Source: Pseudanabaena minima
GTDB lineage: Bacteria; Cyanobacteriota; Cyanobacteriia; Pseudanabaenales; Pseudanabaenaceae
Assembly: GCF_051131155.1 (NCBI RefSeq)
Contig: NZ_CP159508.1
Location: 2,852,001-2,916,000, forward strand
Length of the DNA: 64,000 nt
Reading direction: 5' to 3'
Below the pieces are notes generated by a model, which was given only the letters and a program-made list of their open reading frames with translations, was not told the origin of the DNA and made no database searches. Made by a program: the position numbers and the translations under genes. Position 1 is the stretch's first letter, and each line of letters starts with the position of its first letter. This document shows, in pieces, positions 34,097 to 42,740 of this stretch.

Positions 34097-35722
34097 AAAC
34101 GTGAATGTTGTGCGAATTACACCAACTGTTGCGGTTGGATTACCACTAGCACCTTCAGGATTAAACACCCAGAAAATACCGGGAGTAATACTGATATTCT
34201 TGCTGACTCGATAGCGGTAGAAAAGCTCTAAATGGTAAGGAGTCGAATCAATGGCTCTACCATTAGATGTGCCAAGAGAAGCAAGTCCACCTACGGAGCT
34301 ACGTTTAATTGGCTGACCAAATAAAATACTTGCAGCACTTCCTTCACTAAATAAATCATTGAAGGTCAAACCTGCAATCCAACTTGTAAAGGTTGTAGAA
34401 GCTGTATTGTTGACTGAATCCGCAAATATCCATGTACCCCAAGTATGGAAAGAGATTTTCGGCGTGATTTTCCAAGCCAAGTTTCCACCAATTGAATTAG
34501 CTCTCAAAGAGGTGACTCCAGCAGCACTAATGGACTCAGTGCTCACTAAACCTGTACTTAAAGAGTTACCCTGATGGTAAGTATTCGCATAGGTAATAGA
34601 AGCATCCAGATTTTCAGTAGGCTTGAATAAAAGCTGAACTAGAGCAATGGTTGATCCACCAAACAAACCACCCTGTCCACCAGGTGAAGGCGCAGCAGTA
34701 TTGGACGCACCGTAACCTGCTTGAATCTTAAATTGATCGGTAACCTTCCAATCAAAGGCAAATAGAGAAGATGTACCAGCAATCCGCATTAGGGGATCAA
34801 AGCGACCGAACCGAGAAATTGAACCTTGACCATTGCTAGCTACAGGTGAAAGTACGGTGAAGAACTCATCAGGGAAGCTGATTGGGGCAACATAGAGAGT
34901 TACTTTATTGTCAAAGACAGGGAATTTATAATCAAGAAGGCTTAGCGCAAAAGAGTTGTCCGTTACAGCTGCACCAGGACCAATTCTGACCGAGTTTGTT
35001 CCTAACAGACCAGCAAGACTGGTTGAGCCACTAGCCGCAGCGAGGTTGTTACCAGTTTCCAAGCGGGTTCTGAGCGCATCTTTACCAGTAAAGCTGGTAT
35101 TGAGGACAAGGCGAGTGCGATTGCCTAATGTGATGTTAGATCTAGCATCGTTTGGACCGCCACTACCTGCGGTTGCCGAGAAGATGACTTCACCAGTGAG
35201 TTTTGTAGTGGTGGAAAATTGCTGCGCTTCTAGCTTGGCAGTTTTGGCATCAAGGGCATCAACACGACCACGTAAAGTAGCAAGTTCTGCCGCAAATTCT
35301 TCCTGTAGCTTTTGTAGGGTAGCTAAGTCTTCTTTGCTAACTTTGTCAGCTAAGCCAGCCGAGATGATTTCATTAATTTTGTCGAGACAAGCATTCAACC
35401 CTGCGGCAAATTCATAGCGGCTAGTAGCTTGTTTGCCACGATAGGTACTGTCTGGGTAGCCTGCAATACATCCATATCGCTCAACTAGAGACTGCAAAGC
35501 TGTAAAAGCCCAATCAGTTGGTCTCACATCACTGAGTTGAGATACTGATGTGACATTTTGTGCTTGAGTGGTTAAAGGATCTAGTTGTATAGCCTTATAA
35601 GTGTCAGAATTGTTAAGCGTTGTCGGTGTTTCTGCGTGAGCCAGATTCGACGACATAGACAAAGCTGTTACAAAAGACAAACAAGCTACAGTACGAACAG
35701 AAGAACTTTTTACCTTAAACAT
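34094..35722 (-). CDS. SLH-domain OprB-type outer-membrane porin
   Basis: A 542-residue protein from ATG 35722. The upstream in-frame start at 35791 would precede the signal peptide by 23 residues and is rejected. The signal peptide MFKVKSSSVRTVACLSFVTA ends near AHA. Next comes one SLH domain (about residues 60-110: DWAFTALQSLVERYGCIAGY, SRYEFAAGLNACLD), a coiled coil (EDLATLQKLQEEFAAELATL), and a C-terminal OprB-like beta-barrel of about 400 residues ending in TTFTF (aromatic last residue). The SLH domain tethers the porin to the cell wall. This is the main cyanobacterial porin type, often linked to iron and ion uptake; the solute here is not evident. Confidence 0.94.
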   Translation of the reverse strand: MFKVKSSSVRTVACLSFVTALSMSSNLAHAETPTTLNNSDTYKAIQLDPLTTQAQNVTSVSQLSDVRPTDWAFTALQSLVERYGCIAGYPDSTYRGKQATSRYEFAAGLNACLDKINEIISAGLADKVSKEDLATLQKLQEEFAAELATLRGRVDALDAKTAKLEAQQFSTTTKLTGEVIFSATAGSGGPNDARSNITLGNRTRLVLNTSFTGKDALRTRLETGNNLAAASGSTSLAGLLGTNSVRIGPGAAVTDNSFALSLLDYKFPVFDNKVTLYVAPISFPDEFFTVLSPVASNGQGSISRFGRFDPLMRIAGTSSLFAFDWKVTDQFKIQAGYGASNTAAPSPGGQGGLFGGSTIALVQLLFKPTENLDASITYANTYHQGNSLSTGLVSTESISAAGVTSLRANSIGGNLAWKITPKISFHTWGTWIFADSVNNTASTTFTSWIAGLTFNDLFSEGSAASILFGQPIKRSSVGGLASLGTSNGRAIDSTPYHLELFYRYRVSKNISITPGIFWVFNPEGASGNPTATVGVIRTTFTF

Positions 35723-35847
35723 CCTAAAGATTATCCTCTTGATACACCTAGTAATAAGGTTAAACTTCTTAGCCTTGGATGTCAAAGGCATATTTGGCTG
35801 ATATTTTAAAGCAAATAGATTGATGTGGACAAATCGCTTTGTTTAAT

Positions 35848-36636
35848 TTATTTGCTTAAGCTGGCTAATGTAGTTTTGAGAGTCAATTGATTGAGAGTAT
35901 TTAGCTCTTGTTGAGGGTGACTAAGCAGACGCGATCGCATTTCATCACACAAACCCTGAACATTAGTAAAATCAGCACCTGCGATACTTTCAAATTTCTC
36001 AAAATCAGCATCAGTGAGATCGGCGGCACGCAGATCTACTCCTGCCAAATTTGCCCCATTTAATCGAGCTTTGCGTAAATAAGCACCTGTCAAAACCGCT
36101 TTGCGTAAATCCGCTTGAACTAATCGCGCCCCAGCCAAATTTGCCCCCGTCAAATTAGCACCTCCAAGATAAGCACCGATCAAATTGGCATTTTGTAAAT
36201 CTGCGTCTTTGAGATTAGCCGTATTTAGTGGCGCACCATTCAGACTTGCATTTGGTCCGATCGCCCCTGAAGTTTTATAGGCAAAATTTTCAGGAAAAAT
36301 AGTTTGACTGTCATACCTTGCCCCTTGCAATTTAGCATCGGTCAAATTTGCCCCACTTAAATCTGCACCACTGAAATCAACTCGATACAGATAAGCGCCT
36401 TGGAGATTAGCTCTTTTTAGTATGGCTTTACGAAGATTGGAACTGCGGAGATCAGCTTTATAGAGATTAGCTTCGCTTAAATTTGCCAAACTTAAATTTG
36501 CCCTAATTAGGATTGCTTCTTGGAGGTCGGCTTTTTGTAAGTCACATTCACTTAAGTTAATCTGATATAAATCTTCTCTGGTTAGTGCAATCCCAGCTTT
36601 GATCGCAGCTACAACTTGTTGGGCGCTTTTGGACAT
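35848..36636 (-). CDS. pentapeptide-repeat protein
   Basis: A 262-residue protein from ATG 36636; the longer frame to 36696 adds 20 residues without a better start. After a helical N-terminus (MSKSAQQVVAAIKAGIALTR), most of the rest consists of A(D/N)LxX pentapeptide repeats, for example ADLQEAILIRANLSLANLSE and ANLTGANLAGARLVQADLRK. A short interruption (about 105-135) contains RYDSQTIFPENFAYKTSGAI. These repeats form a right-handed quadrilateral beta-helix. Functions in the family vary and no partner is evident here. Confidence 0.93.
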   Translation of the reverse strand: MSKSAQQVVAAIKAGIALTREDLYQINLSECDLQKADLQEAILIRANLSLANLSEANLYKADLRSSNLRKAILKRANLQGAYLYRVDFSGADLSGANLTDAKLQGARYDSQTIFPENFAYKTSGAIGPNASLNGAPLNTANLKDADLQNANLIGAYLGGANLTGANLAGARLVQADLRKAVLTGAYLRKARLNGANLAGVDLRAADLTDADFEKFESIAGADFTNVQGLCDEMRSRLLSHPQQELNTLNQLTLKTTLASLSK

Positions 36637-36783
36637 AACTATTAATTTGATTGAAATTATTGCGATGTAATTGCGTTGCAGGCGCTTTTCACCCACAAAA
36701 AAAATTACAAAAAGTTACTTTGCAACACTACCAAATTTTGGGTATCGCTTTGTTAGGCTAGGCAACGCGAAGTACTCGCGAAG

Positions 36784-36904
36784 TAGTATAGTTGTCGCCA
36801 TTTGTACTAGGACACAAACCCAGAAGACGAGTTGCGGAACGAAGCTCCGCAACTCGTCTTCTGGGTTTTGATTTGTCCTAGTACAAATGGCGAAAGCTAT
36901 ACTA
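36784..36904. repeat. 121-bp palindromic element (family B, longest copy)
   Basis: Outer arms TAGTATAG..CTATACTA, then CGCCATTTGTACTAGGACA and its complement, then CCCAGAAGACGAGTTGCGGA and its complement around ACGAAGC. The GATTTGTCCTAGTACA flank links it to the elements at 25048 and 40415. It lies in the 541-bp spacer between the pentapeptide and cpcS-type genes. Confidence 0.85.
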
Positions 36905-37008
36905 CCAATTCACGAAAGTGTGACAACACTTTTGCGAATTAAAAACCAAACCCAGTAAGGGTTTTCAAAACTCAAAATGGCATAGCCATTTTGAGTTTTG
37001 GTATAACT
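36905..37008 (+). repeat. compound intergenic repeat, reversed copy
   Basis: Inverted repeat 36907-36940 (AATTCACGAAAGTGT..AACACTTTTGCGAATT), then ACCAAACCCAGTAAGGGTTT, then a hairpin 36966-37000 with tip GCATAGC. It is the reverse of the unit at 32560-32661. The remaining bases to 37178 hold no recognised element except an AAGGAG ribosome site near the end. Confidence 0.75.
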
Positions 37009-37178
37009 ACCCTAGAAGGCGATCATAAGATTCTTTATAGTTTTAAGCAAAAATCTGGGTTTGGAGATCGCACTTTACGGTAACTTTCCTTAAGTAAGCA
37101 ATAACAAATGATTTTCACAAAGCGTTACTTAGCAAGGTTTTGTAAAAATTATTTGGTTTTAGATAAGGAGTTTTCACA

Positions 37179-37757
37179 GTGCTTGTTCCGCCGATGACAA
37201 TGATGGACTTTTTCAAAAAAAGTGAAGGAGTTTGGTTTATTCATCGCACCGTACATCATTTCGATAGTGTCGCTGATGAATCTGGAGAGTCGAAAATCCA
37301 CGTCAATGTAATCACCAAAGATGATTCCAGAGTCCAGACAATCTGTGCATCGCAGGGAGTCGATTTGGAGATCGCCTCCTGTGGTGCAAGTTTTATGTGG
37401 CAACCCCATGAAGAGGGAGGAGCAGAGCCAAATCCTGACCATGCCGCAGTTTTAGTGGATGTACCAGATGATCAAACAGGGAGATCGGGCAAATTATTAC
37501 GAAATCAAGGCTATGTCGAAAAAATACCTGTAGTTAGCCGCTATTGGTTCGGTAACGATGGCATTTTGACTATTGACACAGAATACGATAACAGTCAGGG
37601 ACAAGAACGCTGCTGGTTTATCACTGATGATTTTCGGGTGCGGGCGAGCACAATACTCATGAATAATGGTGTTTATTTGATGACCTACTGCTCTGAACAG
37701 CGCTGCGTGAGTACTACAGATTTAGAAACTATGGTGCAACGTAATAAACTGTTGTAA
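37179..37757 (+). CDS. CpcS/CpeS-family phycobiliprotein lyase
   Basis: A 192-residue protein. The core MDFFKKSEGVWFIHRTVHHF, with RYWFGNDGILTIDTEYDNSQ and ERCWFITDDFRVRASTIL, matches the CpcS/CpeS family, a lipocalin-like fold that attaches phycocyanobilin to cysteines of phycobiliproteins. Typical length is 170-200. The start is a GTG at 37179 with an AAGGAG ribosome site 8 bp upstream; an in-frame ATG at 37194 is less well placed. It precedes the glutaminase gene by 42 bp with a hairpin between. Which subunit is chromophorylated is not evident. Confidence 0.9.
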   Translation: MLVPPMTMMDFFKKSEGVWFIHRTVHHFDSVADESGESKIHVNVITKDDSRVQTICASQGVDLEIASCGASFMWQPHEEGGAEPNPDHAAVLVDVPDDQTGRSGKLLRNQGYVEKIPVVSRYWFGNDGILTIDTEYDNSQGQERCWFITDDFRVRASTILMNNGVYLMTYCSEQRCVSTTDLETMVQRNKLL

Positions 37758-37787
37758 AGATAGAGTAAAGCGCTATCTTTACAACAG
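37749..37787. repeat. palindrome overlapping the lyase stop codon
   Basis: Arms CTGTTGTAAAGATAG and CTATCTTTACAACAG around AGTAAAGCG. The stop TAA (37755-37757) is in the left arm. Confidence 0.75.
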
Positions 37788-37799
37788 TAATGAGATTTT

Positions 37800-38642
37800 A
37801 TGCTCGAGAATAATCTTCAACAATGGCTGGAATTAGCGCGACAAGAAGTCACTAAGGGTAAGCTACCAAGCTATATTCCTTTGTTGGCGAAGGCTGATCC
37901 AGAGATGATCGCGATCGCGATTCAACAGGTAAAGGGTGATCGCATCATGGCTGGTGACAGCACCGCAACGTTCCCATTAATGAGCGTGATCAAACCATTT
38001 TTGTTACTGTATTTGCTAGAAAACCTCGGTAGAGATGCAGTTTTTCAGATGGTTGACTATCAACCAAGTAACGATCCATTTAATGCAATCCCTGAAGGCA
38101 AACCCAAGAATCCAATGATTAATAGTGGTGCGATCGCACTTTCCTCACTATTAAGATCCTGCGATACTTTACAAAACTGGCTCAATCAGCGCTCTGGAGC
38201 AAATCTGACCCTCGATTTAGCCATGTTAGATTCTGTGCGATCAGTGGCTCATCGACGGAACTTAGCGATCACCGATCAACTGCAATATTTGGGAATAATT
38301 GCTAATCCTAGTCAAGCCCTTGCAGTTTATGAAGAAATTTGTTGTTTGCGCGGCAATGTGCAAGATCTAGCACAAATTGGCACTTTATTAGTTGGTATTG
38401 AGCGATCGCCACATATCCCCATAGTTTTAGAAATCATGGCTCAGTGTGGCATGTATGAATCGTCATCAGAGTTTGCCAAAGATATTGGCTTGCCTTCAAA
38501 GTCCAGTATCAGCGGTGCATTACTGGCGATCATTACCAATAAAGCGGCGATCGCTTGCTATAGTCCTGCTCTTGACGACTTTGGAAATTCGGTTGCGGGG
38601 TTATTTCTAATCCGACAGGTTAAAAATTATATTCAGCCCTAA
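37800..38642 (+). CDS. glsA: glutaminase (GlsA family)
   Basis: A 280-residue serine-dependent glutaminase of the beta-lactamase-like fold, converting glutamine to glutamate and ammonia. Features seen: GKLPSYIPLLAKADPEMIAI near the N-terminus, the catalytic S-x-x-K in FPLMSVIKPFLLLYLLE, PKNPMINSGAIALSSLL, the tyrosine region ALAVYEEICCLRGNVQDLAQ, and CGMYESSSEFAKDIGLPSKS with SISGALLAII at the C-terminus. The catalytic residues are kept, but the family blocks vary more than usual. It is about 25 residues shorter than typical members, mainly at the C-terminus. Confidence 0.9.
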   Translation: MLENNLQQWLELARQEVTKGKLPSYIPLLAKADPEMIAIAIQQVKGDRIMAGDSTATFPLMSVIKPFLLLYLLENLGRDAVFQMVDYQPSNDPFNAIPEGKPKNPMINSGAIALSSLLRSCDTLQNWLNQRSGANLTLDLAMLDSVRSVAHRRNLAITDQLQYLGIIANPSQALAVYEEICCLRGNVQDLAQIGTLLVGIERSPHIPIVLEIMAQCGMYESSSEFAKDIGLPSKSSISGALLAIITNKAAIACYSPALDDFGNSVAGLFLIRQVKNYIQP

Positions 38643-38815
38643 ATTCTGGGGGTGCGTGGACTCGTCGCACAATACCGAAATTATAAATAGCCCTAAATAT
38701 TCGCTAAAAAATTGAATTTTTCGATAGTTATTTGCGATCATGTATATACAGCTACCTTTATCCGATAAAATTAAAAACGCTAAAAAGTTTTTGGTAGTAA
38801 GCAGAGAATAAGTAA

Positions 38816-39052
38816 ATGAGTACCTTTGAGCAAGTTCAAGAAATCGTTGCATCCCAATTAGGCGTTGATAAAGCCGAAGTTAAGCCTGAAGCTAGCTTTG
38901 CGAACGACCTTGGCGCTGACTCTCTTGATACCGTCGAACTAGTTATGGCCTTGGAAGAAAAATTCGGCGTTGAAATCCCCGACGAAGACGCGGAAAAAAT
39001 TGCCACCGTGCAGAACGCCGTTGATTACATTGACAGTAAGCAAGCTGCTTAA
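38816..39052 (+). CDS. acpP: acyl carrier protein
   Basis: A 78-residue protein with the four-helix ACP plan. The phosphopantetheine attachment site is S36 in DLGADSLDTVELV. It carries acyl chains as thioesters in fatty acid synthesis. The start ATG at 38816 follows a purine-rich GAGAATAAGTAA. FabF follows 84 bp downstream on the same strand, the classical acpP-fabF pair, with a hairpin between. Confidence 0.98.
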   Translation: MSTFEQVQEIVASQLGVDKAEVKPEASFANDLGADSLDTVELVMALEEKFGVEIPDEDAEKIATVQNAVDYIDSKQAA

Positions 39053-39065
39053 GCAATTGTTTTAG

Positions 39066-39100
39066 ATAAAAGCTTTGTTGCTCAGCGACAAAGCTTTTAT
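39066..39100 (+). repeat. palindrome between acpP and fabF, GCTCAGC tip
   Basis: Arms ATAAAAGCTTTGT/ACAAAGCTTTTAT. It may attenuate read-through, which would let acpP be expressed above fabF. Confidence 0.75.
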
Positions 39101-39136
39101 GTTCTTAAAATTTTTGACATACTGATTCCAAACGAA

Positions 39137-40393
39137 ATGCAAAACCCTCAGCCCCTCTCTCGCGTCGTTGTCACTGGACTAGGTGCAATCACACCGATCG
39201 GTAACACGGTCGAAGAATACTGGCAAGGTCTAGTTGATGGCAAAAACGGGATTACCGAAATTACGCGCTTCGATACCACCGATCATGAATGTCGAGTTGG
39301 TGGCGAAGTGAAAGATTTTGATCCTCTTGCATATGTCCCAGCCAAAGAAGCGCGACGTATGGATCGCTTTGCTCAATTTGGTGTGAGTGCCAGTATCCAA
39401 GCTTTACGCGATGCTAATCTAGAAATAACACCTCTTAATGCTCCCCAAATTGGTGTTTTGTTAGGTACTGGCATTGGTGGCTTGCAAGTACTTGAAGATC
39501 AGCATGAAATTATCCGTACCAAGGGACCTAGCCGTTGCAGTCCATTTATGATTCCGATGATGATCGGTAATATGGCAGCAGGTTTGACGGCAATTCATAC
39601 GGGCGCACAGGGACCGAATTCCTGCACAGTGACTGCTTGTGCGGCAGGTTCTAATGCGATCGGCGATGCATTTCGTTTAGTCCAAAGTGGATTTGCCCAA
39701 GCGATGATCTGTGGTGGCACTGAGGCGGCGATTACACCACTCGGCTTTGCAGGTTTTGCCTCAGCAAGAGCTATGTCTCGCCGCAATGATGATCCTGCCC
39801 ATGCTTCCCGTCCCTTTGATAAAGATCGTGATGGCTTTGTGATGGGTGAAGGTGCAGGAATTTTGATTATCGAAAATCTCGAGCATGCTCTAGCACGTGG
39901 AGCCAAAATTTATGCCGAAATCGTGGGCTATGGTTGTACCTGCGATGCCTACCATATGACATCGCCTTCACCCAATGGCGAAGGTGCAGTAAGAGCTATG
40001 TCCCTAGCTCTTAAGGATGGTGATATTGAGCCTGAGATGGTGGACTATATCAATGCTCACGGTACAAGTACCTCAGCGAATGATAGTACTGAAACGAAGG
40101 CTATCAAGAAAGTTTTGGGCGATCATGCCTATAAGGTTGCCGTTAGTTCCACTAAGTCGATGACGGGTCATTTGCTGGGTGGCTCTGGTGGCATTGAGGC
40201 TGTAGCAACAGTTTTGGCAGTGAAAAATGATATTGCACCGCCAACGATGAACCTAGAAAATCCTGATCCAGAATGCGATCTAGATTATGTACCTAACAAG
40301 TCTCGTCCGATGACGATCAATGTGGCAACTTCTAATTCCTTTGGATTTGGCGGTCATAACGTTACTTTAGTCTTCAAAAAATATCAAGCTTAA
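39137..40393 (+). CDS. fabF: 3-oxoacyl-ACP synthase II
   Basis: A 418-residue condensing enzyme that elongates acyl-ACP with malonyl-ACP. The catalytic triad is Cys168 in SCTVTACAAGSNAIG, His308 in NAHGTSTSANDSTE and His345 in KSMTGHLLGGSGG, with Lys340. N-terminal VVVTGLGAITPIG and C-terminal TSNSFGFGGHN are diagnostic. Length and position behind acpP are typical. It probably acts with FabB-type functions elsewhere in the genome. Confidence 0.98.
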   Translation: MQNPQPLSRVVVTGLGAITPIGNTVEEYWQGLVDGKNGITEITRFDTTDHECRVGGEVKDFDPLAYVPAKEARRMDRFAQFGVSASIQALRDANLEITPLNAPQIGVLLGTGIGGLQVLEDQHEIIRTKGPSRCSPFMIPMMIGNMAAGLTAIHTGAQGPNSCTVTACAAGSNAIGDAFRLVQSGFAQAMICGGTEAAITPLGFAGFASARAMSRRNDDPAHASRPFDKDRDGFVMGEGAGILIIENLEHALARGAKIYAEIVGYGCTCDAYHMTSPSPNGEGAVRAMSLALKDGDIEPEMVDYINAHGTSTSANDSTETKAIKKVLGDHAYKVAVSSTKSMTGHLLGGSGGIEAVATVLAVKNDIAPPTMNLENPDPECDLDYVPNKSRPMTINVATSNSFGFGGHNVTLVFKKYQA

Positions 40394-40414
40394 TTAGCGA
40401 GCGTCAGTCTTGTT

Positions 40415-40465
40415 AACCCAAAAAGCGAGTGGCGGTGCGAAGCACCGCCACTCGCTTTTTGGGTT
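40415..40465. repeat. palindromic element (family B), GCGAAGC tip
   Basis: Arms AACCCAAAAAGCGAGTGGCG and complement, followed by TTGATTTGTCTTAGTGCA, the flank shared with 25048 and 36784. It lies 22 bp after fabF. Confidence 0.85.
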
Positions 40466-40527
40466 TTGATTTGTCTTAGTGCATTGGACTAAAACTACAC
40501 TAAAAAATCGTCAGTTCTACAAACGCA

Positions 40528-40566
40528 AAAAACGGTAAGAATCGCTAATCGACTCTTACCGTTTTT
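40528..40566. terminator. hairpin between fabF and Rieske gene
   Basis: Arms AAAAACGGTAAGA and complement around an ATCGCTAATCGAC centre, with a T-run. Confidence 0.65.
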
Positions 40567-40568
40567 CC

Positions 40569-40601
40569 CCATTTGCGGCGTGCTTCGCACGCTGCAAATG
40601 G
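40569..40601. repeat. hairpin, GCTTCGC tip
   Basis: Arms CCATTTGCGGCGTGC and complement (one mismatch) around TTC. Three hairpins in a row (40528-40652) separate convergent genes. Confidence 0.75.
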
Positions 40602-40617
40602 CTATAGCTATATTTTA

Positions 40618-40652
40618 AAAAAATCTACCGTGCTTTGCACGGCAGATTTTTT
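40618..40652. terminator. terminator-like hairpin, GCTTTGC tip
   Basis: Arms AAAAAATCTACCGTGC and near-complement around TTT. T-runs on both sides, 1 bp before the Rieske stop codon. Confidence 0.8.
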
Positions 40653-40653
40653 G

Positions 40654-41019
40654 TTATGCGTCAATAAATAGATCGGAGCCTTCTTGAGTGACGGTAAAAC
40701 TTTGCACATCAGTAGAAGTTTTGCCCATCGCGATCATTTTCTTGGCAACATTAGGCAAGGGAATCCCGACAAAAGATTCTACCCATTCAGTATTCTTGCC
40801 AGTACAAACTTCAAACTTAGAACCGTGGAAAGGGCAAGTAATTACACCATTTTCAAATTTGCCTTTGGCTAGAGGTAGTCCAAAGTGAGGGCATTTATTC
40901 GCGATCGCGCAATATTTATCACCAACTTTTGCAACGATGACAGATTGTCCATTGGCGCTAGTTTTCAGAACTTTATCAGAACTGACATCAGTAGCGGAGG
41001 CAATTTTGACTTTAGCCAT
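40654..41019 (-). CDS. Rieske-type [2Fe-2S] ferredoxin
   Basis: A 121-residue protein with one Rieske domain. The iron-sulfur ligands are C43-x-H45 in NKCPHFG and C62-x-x-H65 in TCPFHGSKFE. There is no signal peptide or transmembrane helix, so this is the soluble ferredoxin type that donates electrons to oxygenases or reductases rather than a cytochrome b6f subunit. Partner not evident. Hairpins flank both ends. Confidence 0.93.
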   Translation of the reverse strand: MAKVKIASATDVSSDKVLKTSANGQSVIVAKVGDKYCAIANKCPHFGLPLAKGKFENGVITCPFHGSKFEVCTGKNTEWVESFVGIPLPNVAKKMIAMGKTSTDVQSFTVTQEGSDLFIDA

Positions 41020-41094
41020 TTGTTTTATTAAGTAATGAATTGAGTAATGTAAGACACAAAAACTATATCACAAGCCTTATTTACCCTTGCATCC

Positions 41095-41146
41095 AAACCC
41101 TCAAGAGAATGGCGGCGCTTTGCGCCACCATTCTCTTGAGGTGTTT
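41095..41146. terminator. terminator-like palindrome, GCTTTGC tip
   Basis: Arms CCTCAAGAGAATGGCGGCGC and near-complement around TTT, with GTTTTTT following in plus-strand sense and AAACCC before it. Ends 2 bp from the stop of the binding-protein gene. Confidence 0.8.
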
Positions 41147-41147
41147 T

Positions 41148-42560
41148 TTAACGCAGTGGTACAAAGTCATAGCCAACACCTGAGCGATCGCCTTTACTCA
41201 CTTTGACCAAAATCGAGGGATTAGCCCGATCACCTGATGGTTGAAAAGTAATTTTGCCTGCTGCACCTTCAATCTCAAAGGTATTACTAGACAGAGCCTG
41301 TTGTAGTCCTTCACGAGTAGCATTTTTGCGAAGTCCGCCAGCGATCGCCAAAGTCGCATCATAGCTAGTGGCACTGCGCCAATTCACATCGCCGCCCCAT
41401 AGCTTCACTGCCTTACCCGCAAAAGGATTGTTGGCTAAAAATTCAGGATGCCAAGGCACGGTTAGCACCATATCGGCGATCGCTCCTTGTCCTAGCTGCA
41501 AGGTTTTGAAAGTATACAAAGTTCCATCACCTAGCAATAACAGACGATTTCTGGCAATAACAGCAATCTCCATCCCCTTCTCAATTTTTTCTACCCCTGG
41601 AGATAACAACAGCGTATCGACGCGATCGTTGAGCAGCTCCTCAATGACCTTATCGGCATTAAAGTTAGGATTCGATAAATCACAATTTACACGACTGATT
41701 TTTGCGCCATCAGAGAATACTGCGGCGGTAAATTCTTCTTGAAGGGACTGACTAGCCTTAGCGGCGGCATTAAAGCAAATACCAATATTTTTCTTGTTTT
41801 GCTGTTTAACGACATATTGAGATAGCGCATTGGCTTGAAACCTCACACTTGGCACTGTCCGAAAAATGTAGCTACCTGCACCTGAAAGCTCTTTAGCCGT
41901 GCTAGTCGATGACATCATCACTAGTCCCCCAGCTTGATATGTTGGGACAGTAGCAATCGAGACTTCGCTGGAGTTATGTCCAATCACAGCAAGAATATTT
42001 TGATCTTGGACTAATGCTTGGGCAACTTTTGTACCGATGTCGATTTTGTTGTCGTCATTAACGATCGCAATTTTTAAGGGTATGCCATTAATTCCACCCT
42101 GACTATTTACGTCAATTTGTGCTTGGGCAACACCACGCAAAATCTCTTTAGCCACATTGAGATTGCCACCAATCGGCACACTCACTGCGATTGACAGAGA
42201 TTTTTGATCGCCAATTTTGGCATTATTTAGATATATAACTGCTTCAGGATCACTACGCTGTTTACTGAGCGAGGCTTCCCATTTAGAAATTGCGGTGGCG
42301 TAATCTTTTTTGGCGATCGCGGTGATCGCTTGCTCCTTGTCAGGATTAATTTCGGAAGTGATCAGTATTTTTTCGCCTTCGCTTTTGCGTGATGCTAAGT
42401 CGAAGTTAGCGTTGCTAGCTATGGGATTACTGCTATCAATCGCGATCGGTGTTTTGTTTTTTGCAAAGAATAAAACACCAGCACCTGCTAAACCTCCAAA
42501 AATGACTAAAGTCAGCCCTAAAACAAATACTTCTTTCTTGTTGTTTGCCATATTGCTCAC
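41148..42560 (-). CDS. membrane-anchored LivJ-type ligand-binding protein
   Basis: A 470-residue protein. An N-terminal transmembrane segment (about 13-30, FVLGLTLVIFGGLAGAGVLF) has no cleavable signal, so the protein stays anchored. A short helical repeat-like region (about 77-110: EQAITAIAKKDYATAISKWE) is followed by a periplasmic-binding fold of the branched-chain amino acid family (about 125-460: VPIGGNLNVAKEILRGVAQA, GIPLKIAIVNDDNKIDIG, AVIGHNSSEVSIATVPTYQ). A TPR-like unit before this fold is unusual. No transporter genes are adjacent, so a receptor or scaffold role is as likely as transport. Confidence 0.88.
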   Translation of the reverse strand: MSNMANNKKEVFVLGLTLVIFGGLAGAGVLFFAKNKTPIAIDSSNPIASNANFDLASRKSEGEKILITSEINPDKEQAITAIAKKDYATAISKWEASLSKQRSDPEAVIYLNNAKIGDQKSLSIAVSVPIGGNLNVAKEILRGVAQAQIDVNSQGGINGIPLKIAIVNDDNKIDIGTKVAQALVQDQNILAVIGHNSSEVSIATVPTYQAGGLVMMSSTSTAKELSGAGSYIFRTVPSVRFQANALSQYVVKQQNKKNIGICFNAAAKASQSLQEEFTAAVFSDGAKISRVNCDLSNPNFNADKVIEELLNDRVDTLLLSPGVEKIEKGMEIAVIARNRLLLLGDGTLYTFKTLQLGQGAIADMVLTVPWHPEFLANNPFAGKAVKLWGGDVNWRSATSYDATLAIAGGLRKNATREGLQQALSSNTFEIEGAAGKITFQPSGDRANPSILVKVSKGDRSGVGYDFVPLR

Positions 42561-42603
42561 AGGACATTAAAAAAGATATTTTCCCTGATTTCTGTACAAA
42601 TAT

Positions 42604-42655
42604 GTAAGCTCAAAAATGGGGGAGGTGCTAAGCGCCTCTCCCATTTTTGGCTTAC
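42604..42655. repeat. palindrome, GCTAAGC tip
   Basis: Outer arms GTAAGC..GCTTAC and inner AAAAATGGGGGAGG-type arms with one mismatch. Upstream of the binding-protein gene. Confidence 0.8.
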
Positions 42656-42683
42656 AGCAAGGCAAAAGACAACTAGAACAAAT

Positions 42684-42740
42684 CAAACCCCAAACAAATG
42701 AAGACGGCGCTTTGCGCTGTCTTCATTTGTTTGAGGTTTG
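42684..42740. repeat. palindrome, GCTTTGC tip
   Basis: Arms CAAACCCCAAACAAATGAAG and near-complement around a GGCGCTTTGCGC centre. The inner arm AAACAAATGAAG is shared with the element at 9093. Confidence 0.8.

Noticed and set aside
34956..35417. A plus-strand 153-residue frame inside the porin gene.
   Set aside because: Antisense to the well-supported SLH/OprB coding sequence; composition mirrors it.
37149..37442. A minus-strand 97-residue frame across the cpcS-type gene.
   Set aside because: Shadow of the real gene; no ribosome site or family.
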